A stretch of 64,000 bases of DNA from JAJXWB01 sp964634325 (GTDB taxonomy: Bacteria; Pseudomonadota; Alphaproteobacteria; Rhizobiales; Beijerinckiaceae). The stretch spans positions 1 to 64,000 of the forward strand of contig CAZWJF010000009.1 in NCBI GenBank assembly GCA_964634325.1, given 5' to 3'. Shown here piece by piece: positions 50,827-61,992 of the stretch. Numbering within the stretch: the first letter of the stretch is position 1; every line of letters begins with the position of its first letter. The position numbers were made by a program, and so were the translations under genes. Under the pieces are notes generated by a model that worked only from the letters and a program-made list of their open reading frames with translations, had not been told where the DNA came from and made no database searches.

Positions 50827-52671
50827 ATGTCGCCGACGCGTCGTGATTTCGTCGTCGGCGCAGGCGTCGCCGCATTCGCGGCGGGCGCGCCCAGCGCGAC
50901 GAGCGCGTCGGAAAGCTGGGCTGTCTCGCACGGCATGTCCGTGTTCGGCGAATTGGCCGAAAGGCCCGATTTCAAGGCCTTCGGCTACGTGCGCCCGGAT
51001 GCGCCCCGGGGCGGCGTCGTCTCGCAGGAGAGCTACGGGCCGTTCAACTCGCTCAATCCCTTCATCCTCGCCGGCGACGCGCCCGAAGGGCTCGAAATCA
51101 TCTACGACAGCCTGCTGACGCAGAGCCTCGACGAGCGCGACGCGCTCTATCCGCTTGTCGCGAAATCCGTCGCGACCTCGCCGGACAAGAGGTCGCTGCG
51201 CTTCGACTTGCGGCCGGAAGCGCGTTTTCACGATGGCTCGCCGCTGACCGCGCGCGACGTCGTCTTTTCGCTGCAGACCCTCAAGGACAAGGGCCGGCCG
51301 ACCATCCGCCAGGCGTTGCGCGATCTCGAAAGCGTCGTCGCGGAAGGCGACCACGCCGTCGTCGTGCGTCTGTCGCCGACCGCCAGCCGCGATCTCAAAC
51401 TCATCGTCGCGCGCCAACCGATCTTCTCGGCCGCCTATTACACGACGCACAAGTTCGAGGAGCCGACGCTCGATCCGCCATTGGCCTCGGGCCCGTACAA
51501 GATCGGCAAGTTCGAGGCTGGCCGCTTCATCGCTTTCGATCGCGTGCCGAACTATTGGGGGCGCGACCTGCCGGTGAACGTCGGCCAGAACAATTTCGAC
51601 GTCGTGCGGTTCGAATATTTCAACGATCGCCCGGTCGCCTTCGAGGCTTTCAAGGCCGGCGCCTTCACGGTGCACGAGGAGTTCACGTCGTCGACCTGGG
51701 CGACCGGCTACGACTTTCCGGCGTTCCGCGAAAAGCGGGTCGTGCGCGAGGAGATACCCGACGCCAACATCTCCGGCATCCAGGGCTGGTTCTTCAATAC
51801 GCGCCGTCCCACGCTCAAGGATGCGCGCGTGCGCGAGGCGATCGGCTACGCCTTCGATTTCGCCTGGACCAACAGGAACCTGATGTACGGCGCCTACCGG
51901 CGCACGGAATCCTATTTCGAGAATTCCGACATGAAGGCGAAGGGGCCGCCCGACGAGCGCGAACGCGCGCTGCTCGAGCCTTTTCGCGACAAGCTCCCGG
52001 ACGAAGCGTTCGGCGAGCCGTTCGTTCCCCCGCAGACGGACGGGTCGGGGCAGGATCGCGCGCTGCTGAAGCGCGCTAGCGATCTGCTGGTCGCGGTCGG
52101 CTGCAAGCGCAGCGGCATGTCGCTGATGCTGCCGGACGGCAAGCCGTTCGAAATCGAATTTCTGGATTTTTCCTCGGCGCTCGAACGGCACACGCAGCCT
52201 TTCATCAAGAACCTCAAGCTGCTCGGAATCGAAGCGCGGATGCGCATCGTCGACGCCGCGCAATACCAGCGTCGCCTCGAGGATTTCGACTTCGACGTAA
52301 TCACGCGCCGCCTGTCGATGGCCTATTCGCCGGGCGAAGAACTGCGCGCCCTGTTCGGCTCCGAGGCGGCCGCCACGCGCGGCTCGCGCAATCTGTCGGG
52401 CGTGTCGGATCCCGTCGTCGATGCGTTGATCGCCAAGGCGCTGGCGGCCAGCACGCGTGACGATCTCGTGGTGATCTGCCGCGCGCTCGACCGCGTGCTG
52501 CGGTCTGGCCGCTATTGGGTTCCGCACTGGTACAAGCCGACCCATTGGATCGCCCATTGGGATGTGTTCGGCCGTCCGGAGCGCGCGCCGAAATTCAGTC
52601 CGGGCATCATCTCGACCTGGTGGTGGGACGAGGCGCGGGCGAAGAAGATCGCCTATTCCGGGCAGCGCTGA
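50827..52671 (+). CDS. yejA: Peptide ABC transporter substrate-binding protein (Tat-exported)
   Basis: A 614-residue extracellular solute-binding protein family 5 member. The N-terminus SPTRRDFVVGAGVAAFAAGA is a twin-arginine signal (RRDFV plus a hydrophobic stretch), with cleavage near SATSA. YejA-like segments include HGMSVFGEL, ESYGPFNSLNPFI, ASGPYKIGKFEAGR and a C-terminal YWVPHWYKPTHWIAHW. It binds oligopeptides (microcin C in E. coli) for the YejBEF importer. A TTG at 50803 with GAGG upstream is an alternative start. The stop overlaps yejB (TGATG). Confidence 0.92.
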   Translation: MSPTRRDFVVGAGVAAFAAGAPSATSASESWAVSHGMSVFGELAERPDFKAFGYVRPDAPRGGVVSQESYGPFNSLNPFILAGDAPEGLEIIYDSLLTQSLDERDALYPLVAKSVATSPDKRSLRFDLRPEARFHDGSPLTARDVVFSLQTLKDKGRPTIRQALRDLESVVAEGDHAVVVRLSPTASRDLKLIVARQPIFSAAYYTTHKFEEPTLDPPLASGPYKIGKFEAGRFIAFDRVPNYWGRDLPVNVGQNNFDVVRFEYFNDRPVAFEAFKAGAFTVHEEFTSSTWATGYDFPAFREKRVVREEIPDANISGIQGWFFNTRRPTLKDARVREAIGYAFDFAWTNRNLMYGAYRRTESYFENSDMKAKGPPDERERALLEPFRDKLPDEAFGEPFVPPQTDGSGQDRALLKRASDLLVAVGCKRSGMSLMLPDGKPFEIEFLDFSSALERHTQPFIKNLKLLGIEARMRIVDAAQYQRRLEDFDFDVITRRLSMAYSPGEELRALFGSEAAATRGSRNLSGVSDPVVDALIAKALAASTRDDLVVICRALDRVLRSGRYWVPHWYKPTHWIAHWDVFGRPERAPKFSPGIISTWWWDEARAKKIAYSGQR

Positions 52672-53786
52672 TGGCCGCTTACATTCTGCGACGCCTGCTG
52701 CTGATGATTCCGACCCTGTTCGGCATCATGCTCATCTCCTTCGTGGTCGTGCAATTCGCGCCGGGCGGCCCGGTCGAGCGCATCATCGCGCAATTGCAGG
52801 GGCAGGACGCCGGCGCGACTTCCCGCTTCGGCGGCGGCGGAGGCGATGTCGGCGGCGCGGGCGCCGCGGCGCAGAGCGCGAGCGGCGACATGTCGAAATA
52901 TCGCGGCGCGCAGGGGCTCGATCCGAAATTCATCAAGGAGCTGGAAAAGCAGTTCGGTTTCGACAAGCCGGCCTGGGAACGCTTCCTGATCATGCTCAAG
53001 AACTATGCGACCTTCGATTTCGGCCGTTCCTATTTTCGCGACACGCCGGTCCTCAAACTGATCGCGCAGAAACTTCCGGTGTCGATCACGCTCGGCCTGT
53101 GGATGACGCTCTTGTCCTATTCGATCTCGATTCCGCTGGGCATCGCCAAGGCGGTGCGCGACGGATCGAGGTTCGACATATGGACGTCGGCGGTCGTCAT
53201 CGTCGGTTACGCGATTCCGAGCTTCCTGTTCGCGATCCTGCTGGTCGTCCTCTTCGCGGGCGGCTCGTTCCCTTACATCGGGCAGCTCTTTCCGCTGCGT
53301 GGCCTGACCTCGGAAAATTTCGCCGACCTCTCGATGTTCGGCAAGGTGAAGGACTATTTCTGGCACATCGCATTGCCGATCACGTCGATGGCGCTCGGCT
53401 CGTTTGCGACATCCACCTTCCTCACCAAGAATTCCTTTCTCGACGAGATCAAGAAGCAATATGTGCAGACCGCGCGCATGAAAGGCCTGAGCGAGCGCCA
53501 GGTTCTCTATGGCCACGTCTTCCGCAACGCCATGTTGATTGTCGTTTCCGGATTTCCCGGCGCTTTCGTGCACGCCTTCTTCACCGGCGCGCTGCTGATC
53601 GAGACGATCTTCTCGCTCGACGGGCTCGGACTTCTCTCCTTCGAATCCATCGTCAATCGCGACTATCCCGTCGTCTTCGCCAATCTCTACATTTTCGCGT
53701 TGCTGGGCCTCGTCGTGAATCTGTTGTCCGATCTCACCTACATGTGGATCGACCCGCGCATCGATTTCGAGACGCGGGAGGTCTGA
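52671..53786 (+). CDS. yejB: Peptide ABC transporter permease
   Basis: A 371-residue permease beginning MAAYILRRLLLMIPTLFGIM, with the family's N-terminal helix and a long Gly/Ala-rich periplasmic loop (residues about 45-90, FGGGGGDVGGAGAAA) before the core. The EAA loop lies near YVQTARMKGLSERQVLYGHV. Length and order match YejB of the yejABEF system. Starts inside the yejA stop. Confidence 0.93.
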   Translation: MAAYILRRLLLMIPTLFGIMLISFVVVQFAPGGPVERIIAQLQGQDAGATSRFGGGGGDVGGAGAAAQSASGDMSKYRGAQGLDPKFIKELEKQFGFDKPAWERFLIMLKNYATFDFGRSYFRDTPVLKLIAQKLPVSITLGLWMTLLSYSISIPLGIAKAVRDGSRFDIWTSAVVIVGYAIPSFLFAILLVVLFAGGSFPYIGQLFPLRGLTSENFADLSMFGKVKDYFWHIALPITSMALGSFATSTFLTKNSFLDEIKKQYVQTARMKGLSERQVLYGHVFRNAMLIVVSGFPGAFVHAFFTGALLIETIFSLDGLGLLSFESIVNRDYPVVFANLYIFALLGLVVNLLSDLTYMWIDPRIDFETREV

Positions 53787-53787
53787 G

Positions 53788-54966
53788 GTGAACGAGCCGG
53801 CGCGTCTCGACGCTACAGCCGCCGCGCCTCTCGCGCCGGCGATCGAGAATCGCGGCTGGCTGCGGCCGACGCCGGTCAACCGCCGCCGTCTCGACAACTT
53901 CCGGCGCAATCGGCGGGGCTATTGGTCGTTCTGGATCTTTATGGTCCTGTTCGTCGTCTCGCTCTTTTCCGAATTCATCGCCAACGACAAGCCGATCGTC
54001 GTCTCCTACAAGGGCGAACTGCTCTATCCCGTGATCGTCAATTATCCGGAAGAGAAATTCGGCGGCTTTCTCGCCATGACCGACTATCGCGATCCCTACA
54101 TCCAGAAGGAGATCGAGTCGCACGGCTGGATGGTCTGGCCGCCGATCCGCTATTCCTACGCGACGCACAATCTCGATCTGCCCTCGCCCGCGCCTTCGCC
54201 GCCGACATGGGCGCTTTCGAAGCAGGTGTGCGAAAAGGCGGGGGCGCGCGCGGCCGGGCCGGACAAGCCCAATCGCGGTTGCGCCGGCATCGAATGGAAC
54301 TGGCTCGGCACCGACGATCAGGGCCGCGACGTCGTCGCCCGGTTGCTCTACGGTTTTCGCATCTCGATCCTGTTTGGTCTCACGCTCGCGCTCGTCTCCT
54401 CGGTCATCGGCGTGGCGGCCGGCGCCGTGCAGGGCTATTTCGGCGGCCTCGCCGATCTGATCATGCAGCGCTTCATCGAGATCTGGTCGTCGCTGCCGCA
54501 TCTCTATCTGCTGATCATCGTTTCTTCGATCATCACGCCCAGTTTCTTCGTTCTCCTGTTCATCCTGCTGCTGTTCTCCTGGGTGTCGCTCGTGCATGTC
54601 GTGCGCGCCGAATTTCTGCGTGCGCGCAACTTCGAATATGTGAACGCCGCGCGCGCGCTCGGCTTGTCGAACGCCAAGATCATGGTCAGGCACGTCCTGC
54701 CCAACGCCATGGTGGCGACGCTGACGTTCCTGCCTTTCGTTCTCAATTCCTCGATCACGACGCTGACCTCGCTGGACTTCCTGGGCTTCGGCCTGCCGCC
54801 GGGCTCGCCGTCGCTCGGCGAATTGCTGTTGCAGGGCAAGTCCAATCTCAACGCGCCGTGGCTCGGCATCACCGGCTTCGTCGTCATCGCCTTCATGCTG
54901 TCGCTGCTCGTCTTCATCGGCGAGGCCGTGCGCGACGCGTTCGACCCGCGAAAGACCTTCCGATGA
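53788..54966 (+). CDS. yejE: Peptide ABC transporter permease
   Basis: A 392-residue permease with a GTG start preceded by GGGAGG. An N-terminal hydrophobic anchor (about 48-66, WSFWIFMVLFVVSLFSEF) is followed by a periplasmic region, then GTDDQGRDVVARLLYGFRIS and the EAA loop FEYVNAARALGLSNAKIMVRH. It pairs with YejB in the membrane. Starts one base after the yejB stop; its own stop overlaps yejF (ATGA). Confidence 0.93.
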   Translation: MNEPARLDATAAAPLAPAIENRGWLRPTPVNRRRLDNFRRNRRGYWSFWIFMVLFVVSLFSEFIANDKPIVVSYKGELLYPVIVNYPEEKFGGFLAMTDYRDPYIQKEIESHGWMVWPPIRYSYATHNLDLPSPAPSPPTWALSKQVCEKAGARAAGPDKPNRGCAGIEWNWLGTDDQGRDVVARLLYGFRISILFGLTLALVSSVIGVAAGAVQGYFGGLADLIMQRFIEIWSSLPHLYLLIIVSSIITPSFFVLLFILLLFSWVSLVHVVRAEFLRARNFEYVNAARALGLSNAKIMVRHVLPNAMVATLTFLPFVLNSSITTLTSLDFLGFGLPPGSPSLGELLLQGKSNLNAPWLGITGFVVIAFMLSLLVFIGEAVRDAFDPRKTFR

Positions 54967-56594
54967 GCGCCGCGCCGTTGCTCGACGTCCGCGATCTGTC
55001 CATCGCTTTCGAAGGCGGCGGCGGTCGGACGCTGGTCGTCGATCGCGTATCCTTCAAGCTCGAGGCCGGCCGCACGCTGGCGCTGGTCGGCGAGTCCGGC
55101 TCGGGCAAGTCGATCACCGCGCTTTCCATCGTCCGCCTGCTCGCGGCGTCCGCGCGCCATCCCTCGGGCGAGATCTTCTTCGAAGGCGAAGACCTCCTGC
55201 TCGCGCCGGAGGCGCGCCTGCGCGAAGCGCGCGGCGCCGAAATCTCGATGGTTTTCCAGGAGCCGATGACGTCTCTCAATCCGCTCCACGCCATCGAAAA
55301 GCAACTAACCGAAATTCTGGTCCAGCATGGCGTGACCGATCGCGACGAATTGCGCCGCCGCGCCATCGAGGGCCTGACCGAAGTCGGCATCCGCGATCCG
55401 GAAAGCCGGCTCGGCTCCTATCCGCATCAATTGTCCGGCGGACAGCGCCAGCGTGTGATGATCGCCATGGCGCTCGCCAATTGCCCGAAGCTGTTCATCG
55501 CCGACGAGCCGACGACGGCGCTCGACGTCACCGTGCAGGCGCAAATCCTCGGCCTGCTGCGCGATCTCCAGCATCGCCGCAACATGGCCATGCTGTTCAT
55601 CACCCACGACCTCGGCATCGTCCGCAAGATCGCCGACGATGTCTGCGTCATGCAGAGGGGCCGCATCGTCGAGGCCGGCCCGGTCGCGGAGATTTTCGCT
55701 GCGCCGAAGCATCCCTACACGCAGGCCCTGCTGGCCGCAGAACCCAAGGGCGCGCCGCCGCAGGCCGACCTCGCCGCGAAGAAGCTGATCGAGACCGACG
55801 ATCTGCGCGTCTGGTTTCCGATCCGCTCCGGCTTCCTGCGCAAGACGAGCGGCCATATCAAGGCGGTCGACGGCGTCACCTGCGAGGTGCGCGAGGGCCA
55901 GACGCTCGGCGTGGTCGGCGAATCCGGCTCGGGCAAGACCACGCTCGGCCTCGCCATGCTCCGCCTTATTCGTTCCGAAGGCCCGATCGCCTTTCTCGGC
56001 CGCCGCATCGACGGCTTCAAGGCGAAAGACATGCGCCCGCTCAGGCGCGACATGCAGATCGTGTTTCAGGATCCCTACGGCTCCCTGTCCCCGCGCATGT
56101 CGGTCGCCGAAATCGTCGAGGAAGGTCTGCTCGTGCAGAAGCGCGGGCTCTCCTATCGCGAACGACGCGAAATCGTCGCGCGGGCGCTCGCCGACACTGG
56201 CCTCGATCCCCAGGCGATGGACCGCTACCCGCACGAATTCTCCGGCGGCCAGCGTCAGCGCATCGCCATCGCCCGCGCCATGGCGCTGGAGCCGAAATTC
56301 GTTCTTCTCGACGAGCCGACGTCGGCGCTCGACATGTCGGTGCAGGCGCAAATCGTCGATCTGTTGCGCGATCTGCAGACGCGACGCGGCCTCGGCTACA
56401 TGTTCATCAGCCACGATCTGAAGGTCGTCAAAGCGCTCGCGACCGATCTCATCGTCATGCGCCACGGCAAGGTGGTGGAGCAGGGGCCGGCCGCCGAAAT
56501 ATTCGCAGCGCCGAAATCCGATTACACACGCGCGCTGTTCGCCGCGGCGTTCAGGATCGAGGCGGTCGACAGCGCGGCGGCGGTCGCCCAGTAA
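54963..56594 (+). CDS. yejF: Peptide ABC transporter ATP-binding protein (two fused NBDs)
   Basis: A 543-residue protein with two nucleotide-binding domains. The first: GESGSGKSITALSIVRLL, LSGGQRQRVMIAMAL, LFIADEPTTALDVTVQAQIL. The second: GESGSGKTTLGLAMLRLI, FSGGQRQRIAIARAMAL, VLLDEPTSALDMSVQAQIV. Each is of the DppD/DppF type, with the fused arrangement that defines YejF. It energises YejBE. The stop overlaps the deoB start (TAATG). Confidence 0.95.
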   Translation: MSAAPLLDVRDLSIAFEGGGGRTLVVDRVSFKLEAGRTLALVGESGSGKSITALSIVRLLAASARHPSGEIFFEGEDLLLAPEARLREARGAEISMVFQEPMTSLNPLHAIEKQLTEILVQHGVTDRDELRRRAIEGLTEVGIRDPESRLGSYPHQLSGGQRQRVMIAMALANCPKLFIADEPTTALDVTVQAQILGLLRDLQHRRNMAMLFITHDLGIVRKIADDVCVMQRGRIVEAGPVAEIFAAPKHPYTQALLAAEPKGAPPQADLAAKKLIETDDLRVWFPIRSGFLRKTSGHIKAVDGVTCEVREGQTLGVVGESGSGKTTLGLAMLRLIRSEGPIAFLGRRIDGFKAKDMRPLRRDMQIVFQDPYGSLSPRMSVAEIVEEGLLVQKRGLSYRERREIVARALADTGLDPQAMDRYPHEFSGGQRQRIAIARAMALEPKFVLLDEPTSALDMSVQAQIVDLLRDLQTRRGLGYMFISHDLKVVKALATDLIVMRHGKVVEQGPAAEIFAAPKSDYTRALFAAAFRIEAVDSAAAVAQ

Positions 56595-57832
56595 TGCCGC
56601 GCGCCATTCTCCTGGTTCTCGACTCTCTCGGCTGCGGCGGGGCGCCTGACGCGAGCGCGTTCGGCGACGAGGGCGCCGACACGCTCGGTCATATCGCTGA
56701 AGCCTGCGCGGACGGCCGCGCCGATGTCGAAGGCGTTCGTTCAGGGCTCTTGCGGGTTCCCAACCTCGACGCGCTGGGTCTCGGCCTCGCCTGCGAGGCC
56801 TCGACGGGGCGCCTTCCGTCCGGCCTGTCGCGCGGCGTTGCGAACGAGGCGATCTACGGTTGCGCGATCGAGACGGCGCTCGGCAAGGACACGCCGTCCG
56901 GCCATTGGGAGATGGCCGGCGCGCCCATGCGTGCGCCGCTCGGCTTGTTCCCGAACGTTCATCCCAGTTTTCCGGCCGAACTGGTGGCGGCGCTGGTCGC
57001 GCAGGCGAAACTGCCCGGCATATTGGGCGACCGCCATGCGCCGGGCGTCGCGATCATCGAGGAACTCGGCGAGGAGCATCTGCGCACCGGCAAGCCGATC
57101 GTCTACACCTCGGTCGACTCCGTCCTTCAGATCGCTGCGCATGAAGAGGCTTTCGGCCTCGAACGCCTCTACGAGACCTGTCGCATCGCGCGCGGAATCG
57201 CCGACCGATGGAACGTCGGGCGCGTCATCGCGCGTCCCTTCGTCGGCTCGAGCCGAGCGGATTTCCGCAGAACGCCGCATCGCAAGGATTTCGCCATTCC
57301 GCCGCCGCCGGGCAATCTGCTCGATCGCGCCGCCGAGGCGGGACGCGCTGTGCTTTCGGTCGGCAAGATCGGCGACATCTTCGGCCATCGCGCGACCGGG
57401 CGCGAAATCAAGGGGCGCGACAACGACGCCAATTTCGACGTCCTGCTGGCGGAATGGCCCGCCATGCCGGACGGCGGTCTGGCGCTGGTCAATCTCGTCG
57501 ACTTCGACACGGATTACGGACACCGGCGCGACGTCGCGGGCTACGCCCGCGCCCTCGAATTATTCGACGCGCGCCTGCCGGCGCTCATCGACGCGTTGCG
57601 CGACGGCGACCTTCTGCTGATCTCTTCAGATCACGGCAACGATCCGACGTGGCGCGGCACCGACCACACGCGCGAGAACGCGCCGATCGTCGGCCTGTGC
57701 AAGGGGCGCGCTGGCGGGTGCGTCGGGCGTCGGGCGAGTTTCGCGGATATCGGCCAGACGATTGCGGCTCATCTCGGCCTGCGCGCGCTCGGCGCCGGCG
57801 AGAGTTTCGCGACGCGCCTTGTGGCCGCGTAG
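56594..57832 (+). CDS. deoB: Phosphopentomutase
   Basis: A 412-residue metalloenzyme of the alkaline-phosphatase superfamily, interconverting ribose/deoxyribose 1- and 5-phosphates in nucleoside salvage. The N-terminus ILLVLDSLGCGGAPDA supplies metal-binding Asp residues. DTPSGHWEMAG carries the catalytic Thr, and LISSDHGNDPTWRGTDHTREN binds the second metal. Length is in the usual range. It is translationally coupled to yejF, an unusual partner, and lies near a uracil catabolism operon on the same strand but beyond a leftward gene. Confidence 0.95.
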   Translation: MPRAILLVLDSLGCGGAPDASAFGDEGADTLGHIAEACADGRADVEGVRSGLLRVPNLDALGLGLACEASTGRLPSGLSRGVANEAIYGCAIETALGKDTPSGHWEMAGAPMRAPLGLFPNVHPSFPAELVAALVAQAKLPGILGDRHAPGVAIIEELGEEHLRTGKPIVYTSVDSVLQIAAHEEAFGLERLYETCRIARGIADRWNVGRVIARPFVGSSRADFRRTPHRKDFAIPPPPGNLLDRAAEAGRAVLSVGKIGDIFGHRATGREIKGRDNDANFDVLLAEWPAMPDGGLALVNLVDFDTDYGHRRDVAGYARALELFDARLPALIDALRDGDLLLISSDHGNDPTWRGTDHTRENAPIVGLCKGRAGGCVGRRASFADIGQTIAAHLGLRALGAGESFATRLVAA

Positions 57833-57838
57833 GCGCGC

Positions 57839-58594
57839 CTACGCGGCTTTTCCCTGCTCCGCCGCAAGCTTGCGCCTGCGCGCTTCGGCGCGGATGCGAA
57901 CCGCGCGCGCGGAGTCGCATTCCTTTTCGGCGTGGGCGATCAGGTCCTCGCCGGTATATCCATGCATCGGATAGATCGACAGGCCGAAATCGAATTCGAT
58001 CGGCGCGCCGTGCAATTGCTCGACGGTGATTTCGCTCATGCCCTTGACCAGGCGTCCGTTGACCGACAGCAGCGCCTGCTTGTCCGGCAACAGCACGATG
58101 CAGGCGACGAAGCGGCCTTTCCCAATGCGTTCGATGCGATCGGTGTTGCGCAGGCGCGTCTGCAGCATCGCGACGACGAACTCCATCGCGGCCTCGGCCG
58201 TCGGCACGCCGTGGGAGCGCGCGATCTGACGATAGGAATCGAGATTGTAGTACAGGACGCCGATCGATCGGCTGTAGCGCGCAGAGGCTTCCGCCGCCGC
58301 CTCTATCCTTTCCGCGAGCGGAGTTCGGTCGGCGTCGGCCCCGAGCGGATCGCTATCGAGAATGCGCGGCGCGGGCGCGGGCGTCTGGTAGACCGGATCG
58401 CCGGCCGGGGCTGTCTCGCCGGAAAATTGCAGCAGCCCGACAAGGCCGACGATGAAGCCGAGAACAGCCACGCCGTGCAGGGCCTGCACCACGCTCGCAT
58501 TGGCGTGGTCGTTTCCCAGCACGATCGGCGCCCCGACGCCGATTGCGACGAAGACGCCGCAAGCGCCCAAGACCGTGAGCAGGCGTCGGTTCAT
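57839..58594 (-). CDS. Degenerate GGDEF-domain membrane protein
   Basis: A 251-residue protein with two N-terminal membrane helices (about 4-27 and 39-60) and a C-terminal GGDEF-like domain (about 90-235). The domain has the fold landmarks SIGVLYYNLDSYRQIARSHG and MLQTRLRNTDRIERIGKGRF, but the signature reads GKGRF instead of GGDEF, so diguanylate cyclase activity is unlikely. FDFGLSIYPMHG matches the post-signature strand. It may bind nucleotide or serve as a scaffold. It converges on deoB. Confidence 0.8.
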   Translation of the reverse strand: MNRRLLTVLGACGVFVAIGVGAPIVLGNDHANASVVQALHGVAVLGFIVGLVGLLQFSGETAPAGDPVYQTPAPAPRILDSDPLGADADRTPLAERIEAAAEASARYSRSIGVLYYNLDSYRQIARSHGVPTAEAAMEFVVAMLQTRLRNTDRIERIGKGRFVACIVLLPDKQALLSVNGRLVKGMSEITVEQLHGAPIEFDFGLSIYPMHGYTGEDLIAHAEKECDSARAVRIRAEARRRKLAAEQGKAA

Positions 58595-58836
58595 TCGATC
58601 CCCCCGGAGCGCGTGCGGCCGGCCCCGCGCTGCAAATGCTCAAACCTGCCGTCCATTGACGAGCCCAAACGTAAACGAACCGTTCAGAACATTGCGAAAT
58701 AGTCATGGATCGCGGGAAAAATAGGCGTTTCGGCGGACGCGGCGCGAAATGCGGCGCATTGAATGGATACGCCGAACTGTCTCGGCGCATCGCGCCGCAA
58801 CGCCGACGATAGGCGATGTCGAATCGGGGAGGCCGC

Positions 58837-60095
<1,259 letters not shown>

Positions 60096-60096
<1 letters not shown>

Positions 60097-61316
60097 TGCG
60101 CGAGGACGAACGCGCAGCGCGCGCGCTGCTGTCGGCGCGCGCCGTGCGCGAGCGCGCCGGGCGGATGTTGCGCCTGTGCGAGCAGGAGGCGCTCGCGCAT
60201 TGGCGCCTCGACAGATCGAAACTGCCCGACATCGCCGACTTCACACTGGCGGTGATGCGCGACAATTATCCCGATCTCGACATCCCCTTTCATGCGCGCT
60301 GGCGGCATTTCTCGGCAGGCGGCAAGGATCGCTGGCGCGCGGTCGCCGCGCGCGCGAACTGGCGGGATGCAGCAGCCGAAGCCCGCGCGAAATTCGATCT
60401 CGCCATTGTCAGCGTCCTGCTCGACGCCGGCGCCGGCGCCGCCTGGCGCTATCGCGAGGCGGACGGCGCGCTGTCGTCGCGTTCGGAGGGGCTCGCCATC
60501 GCCAGCTTCGACATGTTCGCGTCGGGCCTTTTGTCTGCGCGCGCCGACGATCCGTTGCGCGCCGACGCCGAGCGTCTCGCGGAGATCACGGCGCGCGATC
60601 TCGCGTCGGGCTTTCAGATCGGTTGCGAGAATCCGCTCGTCGGGCTTTCAGGCCGAGTCGATCTGCTCAACCGGCTCGGACGAACATGCCTCGACGCGTC
60701 GGACATTTTCGCGCGCAACGACGCCGCGCGGCCGGGCGGCCTTTTCGATGCGATGTGCGCGCCGAAACTCGGCGCGGCGGAGATATTGGACAGCGTCCTG
60801 GCGCATCTCGGGCTGGTCTGGCCGTCGCGCCTGTCGCTGGCCGGCGTCGCGCTCGGCGATACCTGGCGCCATCCCGCGATCCGCGCCGACGACGCCTCGG
60901 ACGGATTCGTCCCCTTCCACAAGCTCTCGCAATGGCTGTCCTATTCGCTGATCGAGCCCCTGCAGGCTGCGGGCGTGGAGGTTGAAGACATCGACGATCT
61001 GACGGGCCTGCCCGAATATCGCAACGGCGGCCTGTTCGTGGATTTCGGCGCGCTGGCTCCGAAATCGCCGGGCGAGGCGCGCGCGCCGCAAACGGTCGAC
61101 TCCGCGTTCGTGGTCGAATGGCGCGCTTTGACGGTGGCGTTGCTCGACGAAATCGCCGCTCTCGTGCGCATGCGGCTGGGCCTGTCGGCGGACCAACTGC
61201 CGCTTGCGAAAGTTCTTGAAGGCGGCACGTGGGCCGCCGGCCGCAAGATCGCTGCGATCAGGCGTCCGGACGGATCGCCGCCGCTCGATATCGTCAGCGA
61301 TGGCACGGTGTTCTAG
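60096..61316 (+). CDS. DUF1688 protein, URC4 type (uracil catabolism)
   Basis: A 406-residue protein of the DUF1688 family, named URC4 in yeast. Conserved stretches include HWRLDRSKLPDIADF, DLDIPFHARWRHF, FVPFHKLSQWLSYSLIEPL and TGLPEYRNGGLFVDFGAL. It starts in the stop of the GCHII-like gene (TGATG) and is followed by uracil phosphoribosyltransferase. Its exact reaction in the URC pathway is not settled; context makes it a step after ring opening. No signal peptide or membrane helix is seen. Confidence 0.87.
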
Positions 61317-61344
61317 GCTCGCGAGGCGACAGGGGAGCGATTCG

Positions 61345-61974
61345 ATGGACGGCGTGCATGTGATCGGTCACCCGCTGGTGCAGCACAAACTCACGTTGAT
61401 GCGCGAGCAGGGCCGCTCGACCAAAGGCTTTCGGCAATTGCTCAACGAGATCGGCATGCTGCTCGCCTACGAGGTCACGCGCGATCTGCCCTTGGAAGAG
61501 ATCGAGATCGAAACGCCGCTGGCGAAGATGAAGTCGCCTGTTCTCGCGGGCAAGAAACTCGTGTTCGCGCCGATCTTGCGCGCCGGCGTCGGTTTTCTCG
61601 ACGGCATGCTGGAACTCGTTCCTTCCGCGCGCGTCGCCCATGTCGGCCTGTATCGCGATCCGCACACGCTCGTCGCCGTCGAATATTATTTCAAGGCGCC
61701 GCACGACATCGACGAACGCCTCGTGATCGTGATGGACCCAATGCTGGCGACCGCCAATTCGGCGACGGCGGCCATCGAACGCGTCAAGGAGCGCGGCGCG
61801 AAAGACATTCGGTTCGTCTGCCTTCTCGCCGCGCCGGAGGGCGTCGCGAAGCTGCGCGCCGAACATCCCGACGTCGAAATCTGGACGGCGGCCATCGACA
61901 GCCATCTCAACGATCACGGCTACATCGTCCCCGGCCTCGGCGACGCCGGCGACCGGATGTACGGCACGAAGTGA
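61345..61974 (+). CDS. upp: Uracil phosphoribosyltransferase (URC6 role)
   Basis: A 209-residue PRTase that makes UMP from uracil and PRPP. Key motifs are GHPLVQHKLTLMRE, FAPILRAGVGFLDGM, the PRPP loop VIVMDPMLATANSATAAIE, and the uracil-binding C-terminus GYIVPGLGDAGDRMYGT. GGGGAG lies upstream. In the URC pathway this activation (URC6) precedes ring opening, so the operon order GCHII-like, DUF1688, UPRT forms a functional set. It also serves ordinary salvage. Confidence 0.96.
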   Translation: MDGVHVIGHPLVQHKLTLMREQGRSTKGFRQLLNEIGMLLAYEVTRDLPLEEIEIETPLAKMKSPVLAGKKLVFAPILRAGVGFLDGMLELVPSARVAHVGLYRDPHTLVAVEYYFKAPHDIDERLVIVMDPMLATANSATAAIERVKERGAKDIRFVCLLAAPEGVAKLRAEHPDVEIWTAAIDSHLNDHGYIVPGLGDAGDRMYGTK

Positions 61975-61992
61975 GGTTGAGCGGTCGCCTGC

